64,000 bases of DNA, from NCBI GenBank assembly GCA_050874905.1, contig JBNMLP010000005.1, positions 62,001 through 126,000 of the forward strand, written 5' to 3'. The notes beneath the pieces were generated by a model. That model made no database searches. It was not told where the DNA came from and saw nothing but the letters and a program-made list of their open reading frames with translations. Below, piece by piece: positions 18,130 through 26,433 of the stretch (its first letter is position 1; each line of letters begins with the position of its first letter). The position numbers and the translations under genes are program-made. This DNA comes from NC2004 sp050874905 (lineage in GTDB: Bacteria; Bacillota; Clostridia; Lachnospirales; Lachnospiraceae).

Positions 18130-19137
18130 CTACGACTCCTGCTCCTCAAATGCTATCCCCAGATGCTCATAGGCGAGTTTTGTTACCACCCGGCCTCTCG
18201 GCGTCCGCATGATCAACCCCTTCTGCAGCAGAAATGGTTCATAGACATCCTCGATCGTTGCACTGTCTTCTCCAATGGAAGCGGCCAATGTGTCCAGACC
18301 AACCGGACCACCGCCAAACCGTTCGATCATCGTATGAAGCACCGCCTGATCTGTCGCATCAAGTCCCATCTCATCCACATCCAGCAAACTAAGTGCTGTC
18401 TCCACGACCTCCTCGCTGATGATGCCATTATATCGAACCTGTGCAAAATCACGCACCCGCTTGAGCAGTCTGTTGGCCAGACGTGGGGTTCCTCTTGAAC
18501 GCATGGCAAGAAGCTCCGCTCCCCTTAAATCGATGGATACGTTCAGTTTATCTGCGGAATGTAATACGATCTGTGTCAATTCTGCATCGGTGTAGTATTC
18601 CAGCTTGTTTACAACACCGAAACGATCACGCAGTGGTGCGGATAACATTCCGGCCCGCGTTGTTGCGCCTACCAGAGTAAACTTTGGAAGATCGAGCCGC
18701 ACAGATTTTGCCATTGGCCCCTTGCCGATCATAATATCAATCGCATAATCCTCCATAGCGGGATACAGCACTTCTTCTACCTGCCGGTTTAACCGATGAA
18801 TTTCATCAATAAACAATACATCATGATCGGAAAGTCCGTTTAGGATGGCGGCAAGCTCTCCCGGCTTTTCAATGGCGGGACCTGACGTGATCTTAAGATG
18901 CGATCCCATTTCATTTGCAATAATACCGGAAAGCGTCGTCTTTCCAAGTCCCGGCGGACCATAAAGAAGCACATGATCCAAAGGCTCCTCTCTGGATCTT
19001 GCCGCCTCGATAAATACTCTTAAATTATTCTTTACCTTCTCCTGTCCGATATACTCTGCCAGACTTTGTGGACGGATACTGCCCTCTGAAGCAATATCCT
19101 CAGACATAATATCGGTGGAAAGAATTCTTTTGTCCAT
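18130..19137 (-). CDS. ruvB: Holliday junction branch migration ATPase RuvB
   Basis: RuvB is the hexameric motor that drives branch migration of Holliday junctions with RuvA. At 335 aa it has the standard length. Walker A (GPPGLGKTT) is at 60-68 and Walker B (VLFIDEIHR) near 105; the sensor region GATTRAGMLSAPLRDRFG and the C-terminal winged helix (TPRGRVVT) are present. AGGAG lies 8 bases before the ATG. It lies 17 bases after ruvA, so the two are co-transcribed; ruvC is absent, as is usual in Firmicutes. Confidence 0.98.
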   Translation of the reverse strand: MDKRILSTDIMSEDIASEGSIRPQSLAEYIGQEKVKNNLRVFIEAARSREEPLDHVLLYGPPGLGKTTLSGIIANEMGSHLKITSGPAIEKPGELAAILNGLSDHDVLFIDEIHRLNRQVEEVLYPAMEDYAIDIMIGKGPMAKSVRLDLPKFTLVGATTRAGMLSAPLRDRFGVVNKLEYYTDAELTQIVLHSADKLNVSIDLRGAELLAMRSRGTPRLANRLLKRVRDFAQVRYNGIISEEVVETALSLLDVDEMGLDATDQAVLHTMIERFGGGPVGLDTLAASIGEDSATIEDVYEPFLLQKGLIMRTPRGRVVTKLAYEHLGIAFEEQES

Positions 19138-19154
19138 GTATCAAACTCCTGCTG

Positions 19155-19751
19155 TTATTTCATCATTTTCAATGCCAGCTTCATGATCTGACCGGAATCT
19201 AAATTGGCGGCATCCTCGACTTTGGAAAGGGCACGTGCCACTGTAGATGCATCAAAGCCAAGTCCCATCAGAGCCTGTCTGGCATCCTCTAATTCTGAAT
19301 TATCCAGTGCCTGTCCGGTAGTATCGGCAACCTCCTGATATAAGATATCCTCCGCTGCCACCTTGTCCTTCAGCTCTAAGATCACCTTCTGTGCAGACTT
19401 TGGTCCGACTCCCTGCGCTCTTGCGATCGCTTTGGAATCCTGACTGACGATCGCCAGCATCAATGCACTGACCGAAAGTTCTGAAAGAATCGCCAGTGCC
19501 GCTTTTGGTCCGATGCTGTTAACGGAGATCAGCAATTCAAACAAATGAAGCTGCTGCCGGCTCTCAAATCCAAACAAAGCAAGCTGATCCTCCCGCACAT
19601 ACATATAGGTAAATATCTTATGCTCCGTGCCAATGGAAAGGCTGGAAAGCATCCCCTGCGGCACCTTGATCTGATAGCCGATCCCCTGATGATCCAGAAG
19701 CAGACTATCTTCTAATATTTCCTCTATTGTTCCTTTTATGTAGCCAATCAT
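19155..19751 (-). CDS. ruvA: Holliday junction DNA helicase subunit RuvA
   Basis: RuvA tetramers hold the four-way junction for RuvB. The 198 residues show the N-terminal OB fold (MIGYIKGTIEEI), the tandem helix-hairpin-helix region (SVNSIGPKAALAIL, then AQGVGPKSAQKVILELKDK) and the C-terminal RuvB-binding domain (ALMGLGF, domain III). AGGAGG precedes the ATG at 19751. Upstream, an extended -10 (TGCTATACT on the minus strand, near 19810) is a plausible promoter. The gene starts the ruvA-ruvB-zapA-U32 unit. Confidence 0.97.
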   Translation of the reverse strand: MIGYIKGTIEEILEDSLLLDHQGIGYQIKVPQGMLSSLSIGTEHKIFTYMYVREDQLALFGFESRQQLHLFELLISVNSIGPKAALAILSELSVSALMLAIVSQDSKAIARAQGVGPKSAQKVILELKDKVAAEDILYQEVADTTGQALDNSELEDARQALMGLGFDASTVARALSKVEDAANLDSGQIMKLALKMMK

Positions 19752-19865
19752 CTTCTGCCTCCTGCGATCTCATCATTTTCACATACATATTATCAGTATA
19801 GCACAGTAGTGTACAAATGAAAAGTGATAGCATCACGTCCCACATCATAAATTAACAAATTACTA

Positions 19866-19899
19866 TTGACATTCTTATCTGATACAGATACCGTATAAT
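19866..19899 (+). promoter_or_regulatory. Possible promoter/operator of the YprB-like gene
   Basis: TTGACA (19866-19871) and TATAAT (19894-19899) are perfect hexamers but 22 bases apart, too far for a normal promoter. The spacer contains the palindrome TATCTG-ATA-CAGATA. An activator that realigns the hexamers, or use of only one of them, would explain this. Confidence 0.35.
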
Positions 19900-19945
19900 T
19901 ACAAAAATTGTTTTATACAAACCACTTTTCAGAAAGGAGTCCCTC

Positions 19946-21040
19946 ATGCTGCAACTGTCATTTCCCATTCCAGCCTGTGATCCAAGTATTATGGAGCTTT
20001 TCTCCTACTATCACATGGGCCCTGCCAACACCCTGCTTTTTGATATAGAAACAACCGGTTTTTCCGCCAAAACCTGCACGCTATATCTGATCGGGGCAGC
20101 CGTTTATCAGGGTGACGGGATGTTTACCGGAATCCAGTGGTTTAATGAATCCGGTTCACAGGAGGAAGAAAAGGAACTTTTGTCCGCATTTTTCTCGTTC
20201 TGTCAGTCATATGGCACACTGCTTCACTATAATGGAGACGGCTTTGACCTTCCCTACTTAAAGAACTGTGCCAAAAAGCATGCACTCACTCCTCCGTTTT
20301 CCTATATGCAGAGTTTTGATCTCTACAAAGTGATCCGTCCGCTCAAAGAACTTTTTAAAACGGATTCGTTAAAGCTAAAAAGCATCGAGCAGTTTTTACA
20401 TATCAGCCGGGAAGATCGTTTCAGTGGTGGGGAGTTGATAAAAGTATATCAAAACTATTGTAAACATCCTGCTACAGAGCAAAAGGAACTCCTTCTGCTG
20501 CACAATGCAGACGACATCCGCGGACTGTTACTTACGCTTCCGATCCTTGCCTATCCGGCATGGCTCGATGGCGCCTTTACGATCGACGCTCTTACCTTAT
20601 CCGGCACACATGCTGTTTTTACGCTTGCGTTAAAGCATCCACTTTCCACCCGTGTCAGTCTCGGAAAAGAGCAGGTTACAGTCACCGCTTATGAAAAAGA
20701 AGCACGCCTTACCATCCCGCTTTATTCCGGGGAACTCAAATATTTTTATAAGGACTACAAAAATTATTACTATCTTCCGCTGGAAGATACCGCGATCCAT
20801 AAAAGTGTGGCCACATATGTGGACAAAGACTACCGCCAGAAGGCGACCAAAGAAACCTGTTACATAAAAAAAAGCGGTATCTTTCTTTCGCAAGATATAC
20901 CGCTGGTCGAACCTTATTTTAAAGTGTCCTTCGATGACAAAACCAGTTATTTTGAAATCGAAGAAAGCACCTCGCTTGATTCTGAAAATTTAAAAGAATA
21001 TGTGCTGTACCTTTTAAAAAATATGCTCAAAAAGCATTAA
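19946..21040 (+). CDS. YprB-like ribonuclease H-fold (DEDD) exonuclease
   Basis: The N-terminal 200 residues have the DEDD exonuclease layout: DIETTGF (Asp33, Glu35), HYNGDGFDLPYL, SFDLYK and HNADDIRGL. This is the RNase_H_2/YprB family, 3'-5' nucleases of unsettled substrate. The C-terminal 165 residues are beta-rich with lysine- and tyrosine-rich stretches and may bind nucleic acid. AAAGGAG precedes the ATG at 19946. It is divergent from ruvA and is convergent with the HAD gene, with which it shares four bases at the stop codons. Confidence 0.82.
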   Translation: MLQLSFPIPACDPSIMELFSYYHMGPANTLLFDIETTGFSAKTCTLYLIGAAVYQGDGMFTGIQWFNESGSQEEEKELLSAFFSFCQSYGTLLHYNGDGFDLPYLKNCAKKHALTPPFSYMQSFDLYKVIRPLKELFKTDSLKLKSIEQFLHISREDRFSGGELIKVYQNYCKHPATEQKELLLLHNADDIRGLLLTLPILAYPAWLDGAFTIDALTLSGTHAVFTLALKHPLSTRVSLGKEQVTVTAYEKEARLTIPLYSGELKYFYKDYKNYYYLPLEDTAIHKSVATYVDKDYRQKATKETCYIKKSGIFLSQDIPLVEPYFKVSFDDKTSYFEIEESTSLDSENLKEYVLYLLKNMLKKH

Positions 21041-21672
21041 CCGAGTACCTCTTTAACACGGGCAGGAAGTTCCTTTAATCCGGTAATGAACGGCGTTCCC
21101 TCCGGCACAGTTCCAAAACCATATGCCGCATGAATGAATGGCAGTCCTGCCTCCATGGTGGAATTATAATCTCCCATAATATCCCCCACATAAACAGCCT
21201 GCTCCAGATGATTCCGATCAACGACCAGTTTGATATTTTCTCCCTTAGAAAGCATGGTATTACCATAATTTTCCGTATCGTCAAAATACTGTGCCAGCTT
21301 ATGATATTCCAAAAAGGCTTCAATATATCCTATCTGGCAGTTACTTACGATGGCTAAAAAGTAATCCTTTTTCAGTGTATCTAACACGTCTTTAAGATCC
21401 GGCATCAGCACACCGCCATGGATTCTGATATATTCATTTTCATATAATTCACATTTTTTCAAGATTGCCAGTGCACGCTCTTTTTCTACCCGTGGAAATG
21501 CCAGATATGCAATCTCCTCCATGGTTTTTCCCATATACCCTTTCATCTGGTCATAAGTGAGCAGATCAATGTCATCCTCCATCCCTGCAAGAATTTCATT
21601 CCAGGAATCTACCACCGCTTTGGAAGAATCCCACAATGTACCATCCAGATCAAATAATATTCCTTTTTTCAT
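21037..21672 (-). CDS. HAD-superfamily phosphatase (phosphoglycolate phosphatase-like)
   Basis: This is a 211-residue HAD hydrolase with an alpha-helical cap. Motif I is FDLDGTLWDSS (residues 7-17), with Asp8 and Asp10 as nucleophile and acid/base. Motif II is IVSNCQ (about 114), and motif III/IV is the lysine before VYVGDIMGDYNS (about 162). The arrangement resembles phosphoglycolate phosphatase/PgmB-type enzymes, but the substrate cannot be assigned. AAGGAG precedes the ATG. Its stop codon overlaps that of the convergent YprB-like gene. A possible promoter lies in the loop of the preceding terminator. Confidence 0.85.
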   Translation of the reverse strand: MKKGILFDLDGTLWDSSKAVVDSWNEILAGMEDDIDLLTYDQMKGYMGKTMEEIAYLAFPRVEKERALAILKKCELYENEYIRIHGGVLMPDLKDVLDTLKKDYFLAIVSNCQIGYIEAFLEYHKLAQYFDDTENYGNTMLSKGENIKLVVDRNHLEQAVYVGDIMGDYNSTMEAGLPFIHAAYGFGTVPEGTPFITGLKELPARVKEVLG

Positions 21673-21696
21673 ATGATTCTCCTTTATGCAACAAAA

Positions 21697-21748
21697 AACA
21701 GTATCGGTCCATTATAGCATACCCTGCTATGTCTGAAAAGATACTGTT
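21697..21748 (-). terminator. Terminator of carD with a promoter-like loop
   Basis: A 9-bp stem (AACAGTATC at 21697-21705 with GATACTGTT at 21740-21748) followed on the minus strand by a T run, 22 bases after the carD stop. The loop holds a second hairpin (ATAGCA/TGCTAT) and, on the minus strand, an extended -10 (TGCTATAAT, 21711-21719) aimed at the downstream HAD gene. Confidence 0.7.
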
Positions 21749-21769
21749 CTTTCCATCATAAATCCTGCT

Positions 21770-22267
21770 TTATGATACGGTCATTTTATTTTCAATATAG
21801 TTTGGAACGTTCTCGAATGGAATGTCAAGACTATAGGCAACCTCACTGTAAAACAGTTTCTCTGCCGTTTTAAACATCCGCTCCTCTAACTGGGATAAAT
21901 CTTTTCCTTTCTTTGCCCGGTCACATTTTCTGTGATACAATCCCTTGATCACCTGAACCCAGCACTTGGTATCTCCGGAATTGATCAACTCTTTACAACG
22001 AGCATCGCGTTCACGGTCATTCTCACAGGTGTACTCTTCAATATCATCAAGCCCCTCTACAATGTTCCTCACTTCCTCTGCCGGAAGCAGATACCGCATC
22101 ATCACACGCTTGTTTTCCACATTTACAAAAATGGTACTCTGTTCGTCATTCAATGGCTTCAACGTATAATACTCCCCCACCGTATCCAGTTGCTCACGCT
22201 CCACAATATCTGTCACCCGACACACACCGATGTTGCGATACATAACCAAATCATTGATTTTATACAT
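21770..22267 (-). CDS. CarD-family transcription factor
   Basis: CarD/CdnL proteins bind the RNA polymerase beta subunit and stabilise open promoter complexes. The 165 residues begin with the RNAP-interaction domain (YKINDLVMYRNIGVCRVTDI, a Tudor-like fold) and continue with an all-helical C-terminal domain that in homologues contacts DNA. The DNA-contacting Trp of mycobacterial CarD is not obviously at its usual place, so the function is assigned at family level. AAAGGAG lies 10 bases before the ATG. Both sequences fall in a long inverted repeat. Confidence 0.9.
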   Translation of the reverse strand: MYKINDLVMYRNIGVCRVTDIVEREQLDTVGEYYTLKPLNDEQSTIFVNVENKRVMMRYLLPAEEVRNIVEGLDDIEEYTCENDRERDARCKELINSGDTKCWVQVIKGLYHRKCDRAKKGKDLSQLEERMFKTAEKLFYSEVAYSLDIPFENVPNYIENKMTVS

Positions 22268-22268
22268 A

Positions 22269-22377
22269 AAAACCCTGCTCCTTTCTTCGTTACTATTTTA
22301 ACACAATTTTTCCCATTTGTTTTGATTTTTAAACAATTTGTGAATTTTTGTAACATTTTCAAAAGAAGCAGGGTTTT
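22269..22377 (-). promoter_or_regulatory. Inverted repeat covering the carD ribosome binding site
   Basis: Arms at 22362-22377 and 22269-22284 are complementary over 16 bp with a single U-G wobble when read on the minus strand. The downstream arm contains the AAAGGAG of carD and ends one base before its ATG; a run of T follows the stem. The 77-nt loop holds a TAAAAT (22295-22300), so RNAs started there would lack the upstream arm. The structure could end RND transcripts or block carD translation on them. Confidence 0.6.
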
Positions 22378-22400
22378 CTTTTATGCAAAAGAACAATGAT

Positions 22401-25400
22401 TTAGTCGTCTTCTCCGATATCGATCGTTGTCACTTTTTTCTTAAACATGATGTCATACAGTACCGGAACGATCACAAGTGTCATGATCGTTGCATAGAGC
22501 AGACCACCTACCACTACGATCGCCATGCCACGTCCCATATCGGAACCGACATCTTTTCCAAAGACCATGGCAGCCATACCAAGGATCGTGGTGAGTGCCG
22601 TCATCAGGATCGGACGCATACGATCTGCACCGGCCTGCAACAGAGCCTCTCTACGTTCCATGCCGGACAACCGGAGCTGATTCGTGTAATCGACAAATAC
22701 GATACCGTTGTTTACGACAACACCCATCAGGATCAAAAATCCCATCATGGACATTAAGGAAAGCTGCTGACCAGATACCAGTAATCCGAGCAATCCACCC
22801 GTAAATGCAAGCGGTACGGTGAAGATTACGATAAATGGAGAAAGCAGGCTTTGGAACTGTGCCACCATAACAAGATAGATAAAGATAAATCCAAGCAGCA
22901 TCATCAGTGCCATATTTTTCACGATCTGGTTCGTTGATTCACTCTCTCCTGCCATCTTTACACTGTATCCTTCCGGACAATCATATTTGTCGAGCATTTT
23001 TTGCAGCTTACGGCTTTGCAGTGTTACGTTATAACCATCCTTTGCTTTTGCGCTGACCGAAATATAGCGTGTCTGATTGTCATGCTGGACAGCGGCAAGG
23101 GATGTGCTTTCCTTCTGCTTTGCAAATTCTTTCAGCTTATGCGTTTTGGTCACTTCTTTTCCGTTGTCATCCTTTGTAGTCGTTTCAAATTCTACATTTA
23201 AAATATTATCTACATCAACCGGGTCACGCTCATCTACAATTCGCACCTCGTAACTCTTGTCTGCAACTTCCAATGTCGTTGCTGTTTTATCTGTTGTCAC
23301 CTCACCGGCCAGTTTCTGGTATACCTGTGCAACCGTAAGACCGAAACGGGCAGCTTTGTTTTTATCAACAATGATATTGACCTGACAATCTCCGTCCTCC
23401 TGTCCATTTTCAATCTCTTCAAAACCGCCTGCCTTCTTGACCATATCCATGACATCTTCACTGATGGAAAGCAGCTTGTCAGTATCATTTCCCATAATAT
23501 CGATCTTCAAACCACTAGACAGCATGGAAGACATATCCATATTAGATTCTGAAATGGAGTAATCCTCTAATGTTTTCTGAGCCAGAAGCTTCTCCATTTT
23601 CGCCTTTAACTGTTTCGTTTTATGTCCGTAATCCGAATCCAGAATAACATAATACTGGATGTTTTTAATCTCATCCGATTCTGTACCACTGATTCCCATC
23701 AGGGCAAGAGAGCCTTTGGAAGCCATTGCTCCAACCTCTTTTACTCCTTTGATCGTTCCGAGTTCGTCTAAGATCTCATCTGCCAGCTCCGCATCCTCAT
23801 CATTATCCGTATCCTGTGGCATAGTAACACTTACTGACATCTGCTCACTACCCATTTCCGGAATAATGACAATACCCATGCGCACGATCTGCCAGATTGA
23901 AAATACGAGCAGGATCAGTGCAGCCAGGATTGGCACTGCTTTTTTCCGTAAACAAAATGCCAGAACACGTTTGTACCATGCTACAAATTTATCAAAGATC
24001 CGATGTTCCTTGCTCTTGTTATTACGAAGCAGGGTTGCAGACATTGCCGGCACTACAGAAAGTGCCACGATCAGAGATGCGATCAGACTGTATGCAATCG
24101 TAAGACACATATCCATCATCAACTCTCTGGTCAAACCGTCCGTAAAGAGGATCGGCAGGAAAACACAGATGGTTGTCAGCGTGGAAGCAACGATCGCACC
24201 TGCAATCTGCTTTGCTCCCTGTACGGCTGCTCTTGCCGCCGGAACTCCCTGTCCACGCAGACGGTAAATATTCTCGATCGCTACGACGGAGTTATCCACC
24301 AGCATACCGATTCCAAGTGCCAGACCCGATAACGATATGACATTGAAATTAATGTCGGAAAAATACATCATCACGACGGCAAATAATACGCTGAGCGGAA
24401 TGGAAAATCCGATTACGATCGTCGGCCTGATATCCCTTAAAAAGATCCAGAGGATAATGATCGCAAGCAATGCTCCAAGCAGCAGGTTCTGTAATACGGA
24501 ATGTACGATCAGATCAATGTAATCGCCCTGATCCATTACAGTAAGGAAATTCAGTCCTTTGTATCGCTGCTTCAACTCCTTCATTGCCTCGTTACAATTA
24601 TCGGATACCTCAGAAGTATATGCAGTACTGGATTTGGTGACAGCAAGTACCACCGCATCTTTTCCATTCACCTTTGCATAATTTTCTGCGGAATCATCCA
24701 GCAACGTAATATCTGCAACATCAGAAAGCTTTACATCTCCCACACCGTCGATCTTTGTTAATACCTGATCCTTTAATTCCTCTAAGCTGCTGTAATTTTC
24801 ACCTACCTTTAACAGATACTGTGTCTGGTCTTCGGAAATATAACCGGCAGGCATGTCAAAGTTCTGGGCAGACAGCATCTGTGATAAGGTATCCATACTT
24901 AAAAGAGCATCCAGATTAGCATTCTTTTTTGCTGCTTCCTTGGAATCATCAAAATTCTTCTGTGCCTCTTCTAATTCCTTTTCACTGGAAGAAAGAGAGT
25001 CCTTGGCAGCAGAAATCTGCGCATTGGCTGTACCAAATGCAGCAGCCGCCGTGATCTTTCCCTGCTCCACCTTCTCGTAATTCTTTTCTGCCTTTGCAAC
25101 TGCTGCATTGATCTGCTTTAAAACAGCCTTTGCCGCTAAAAGCTTTGTCTTATCATTTTGAAGTTCTGTATTGATCTGTGGGATTCTCTTCTCTGCTCCG
25201 TTTAATACTGTTTTCATAGTATCTTTCGAGAGCTGCTTGGCTGCATCCTCCTGTCCTGCAGCCTGTAATGCAGCAATCAGTACCTGATATTTCGACTCAT
25301 CCTCTACTGCCTCTTTTAAGTCAGCCGGCAGCATAGGATTGTCCGGCGCAGCCGCTTTGATCCCCTGGATCGTCTGGTTCAATGTCGTGTAAGCCTTCTG

Positions 25401-26243
25401 ATACTGGGACTTTTCTGCTTTCAATGCAGAAATTTGTGCCTTGATCGAGCTGACCTGCGACTCGTAAGCAGTTTGGGTTGCAATTGCCTTATTTAACTGG
25501 GTAGAAAATTTAGCAAGCTCCTTGGATTTTTCCGTCTGCTGTTCTTTGAGCGTATCTTCGCTCTTAGCAAGCTTGCTCTTACCGTCAGAAATTTTCTGTT
25601 TTCCATCGGTGATCTTCTCCTGTGCATCGGCAAGCGAGCGATCCACTTTGGCTAAGATCTTGGCGTTGATCTTATCAATCTTATCTTCATCCAGACGGAT
25701 CTCCACATACTGCTTGACCGCACCCGTTGTAGAAACAGAGGCAACACCTCCCTTTCTCTTTAACTCCGGCACAACAGAATTTTCAACGAAATCCGTTAAT
25801 TCCAGAATATCCATATTATCTTTGGTCACACCAACATACATCGTTGCCATCATATCAGAGGAAATCTCCATCACGATCGGTTTTCCTGCATTATCCGGCA
25901 GCGTAAGCTGTTCCAAATGTTGGGAGATTTTAGACATGGAACTGTCCATATCTGTCCCCTCTGCAAATTCCAATGTGATCATACTGTAATTCTCTGCCGA
26001 AGAAGATGTCACATTCTCCACACCCGTGATCGTACCAAGTGCATTTTCCAATGGATCCGTCACATCACTCTCCACCTTCTCCGGTGCTGCACCGGGATAG
26101 GTTGTGATCACTGCAGCATACGGCATGTTGATCGACGGAAGCAGATCCGTTTTCATTTTCACAAATGCCACCGCACCTAATACCAGCACCATGATGACAC
26201 CAACAAACACCAAAAATGGGCGTTTTACGCTCGTTTTAATCAT
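22401..26243 (-). CDS. RND-family efflux permease with a coiled-coil insertion
   Basis: RND permeases use the proton gradient to export drugs, lipids or peptides. This 1280-residue member has a first membrane helix at about 11-31, porter subdomains, helices 2-6 from about 580, and a second half with the same plan. The helix-4 motif reads GIGMLVDNSVVAIENI: the first of the two proton-relay Asp residues remains, the second is Asn, as in Gram-positive SwrC-type permeases. Its oddity is a long, charged, heptad-like region of about 260 residues (about 195-455) inside the first porter domain. No membrane-fusion or outer-membrane partner is encoded nearby. AAGGAG precedes the ATG. Confidence 0.92.
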   Translation of the reverse strand: MIKTSVKRPFLVFVGVIMVLVLGAVAFVKMKTDLLPSINMPYAAVITTYPGAAPEKVESDVTDPLENALGTITGVENVTSSSAENYSMITLEFAEGTDMDSSMSKISQHLEQLTLPDNAGKPIVMEISSDMMATMYVGVTKDNMDILELTDFVENSVVPELKRKGGVASVSTTGAVKQYVEIRLDEDKIDKINAKILAKVDRSLADAQEKITDGKQKISDGKSKLAKSEDTLKEQQTEKSKELAKFSTQLNKAIATQTAYESQVSSIKAQISALKAEKSQYQKAYTTLNQTIQGIKAAAPDNPMLPADLKEAVEDESKYQVLIAALQAAGQEDAAKQLSKDTMKTVLNGAEKRIPQINTELQNDKTKLLAAKAVLKQINAAVAKAEKNYEKVEQGKITAAAAFGTANAQISAAKDSLSSSEKELEEAQKNFDDSKEAAKKNANLDALLSMDTLSQMLSAQNFDMPAGYISEDQTQYLLKVGENYSSLEELKDQVLTKIDGVGDVKLSDVADITLLDDSAENYAKVNGKDAVVLAVTKSSTAYTSEVSDNCNEAMKELKQRYKGLNFLTVMDQGDYIDLIVHSVLQNLLLGALLAIIILWIFLRDIRPTIVIGFSIPLSVLFAVVMMYFSDINFNVISLSGLALGIGMLVDNSVVAIENIYRLRGQGVPAARAAVQGAKQIAGAIVASTLTTICVFLPILFTDGLTRELMMDMCLTIAYSLIASLIVALSVVPAMSATLLRNNKSKEHRIFDKFVAWYKRVLAFCLRKKAVPILAALILLVFSIWQIVRMGIVIIPEMGSEQMSVSVTMPQDTDNDEDAELADEILDELGTIKGVKEVGAMASKGSLALMGISGTESDEIKNIQYYVILDSDYGHKTKQLKAKMEKLLAQKTLEDYSISESNMDMSSMLSSGLKIDIMGNDTDKLLSISEDVMDMVKKAGGFEEIENGQEDGDCQVNIIVDKNKAARFGLTVAQVYQKLAGEVTTDKTATTLEVADKSYEVRIVDERDPVDVDNILNVEFETTTKDDNGKEVTKTHKLKEFAKQKESTSLAAVQHDNQTRYISVSAKAKDGYNVTLQSRKLQKMLDKYDCPEGYSVKMAGESESTNQIVKNMALMMLLGFIFIYLVMVAQFQSLLSPFIVIFTVPLAFTGGLLGLLVSGQQLSLMSMMGFLILMGVVVNNGIVFVDYTNQLRLSGMERREALLQAGADRMRPILMTALTTILGMAAMVFGKDVGSDMGRGMAIVVVGGLLYATIMTLVIVPVLYDIMFKKKVTTIDIGEDD

Positions 26244-26268
26244 CTTTTATCTCCTTTTCTCGTTTATC

Positions 26269-26285
26269 AATTAACAATGTTAATT
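26269..26285 (-). promoter_or_regulatory. Candidate operator upstream of the RND gene
   Basis: A perfect palindrome, AATTAAC-AAT-GTTAATT, between the RND promoter and its start codon, placed to block transcription if bound. The cognate regulator is unknown; none is adjacent. Confidence 0.5.
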
Positions 26286-26298
26286 ATTTGCTAATACT

Positions 26299-26327
26299 AC
26301 TATACGAAGTTTTATAAAAAAACACAA
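26299..26327 (-). promoter_or_regulatory. Promoter of the RND gene
   Basis: On the minus strand TTGTGT (26322-26327) and TATAGT (26299-26304) are spaced by 17 bases, about 55 bases before the ATG. Confidence 0.65.
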
Positions 26328-26358
26328 ATGTTTTTTTCCTTCTTCACACTTTTTTAAC

Positions 26359-26398
26359 AAAAAAAGCGGGAAGCTTTTTCTATTAAAAAACTTCCCGC
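26359..26398 (-). terminator. Terminator of the purine operon
   Basis: An 8-bp GC-rich stem (GCGGGAAG with CTTCCCGC) around a 17-nt A/T loop, followed on the minus strand by a seven-base T run; 36 bases after the AICAR transformylase stop. Confidence 0.9.
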
Positions 26399-26433
26399 AT
26401 CTGCTTCTATGTTATATGCATCCGATCTGCCTT

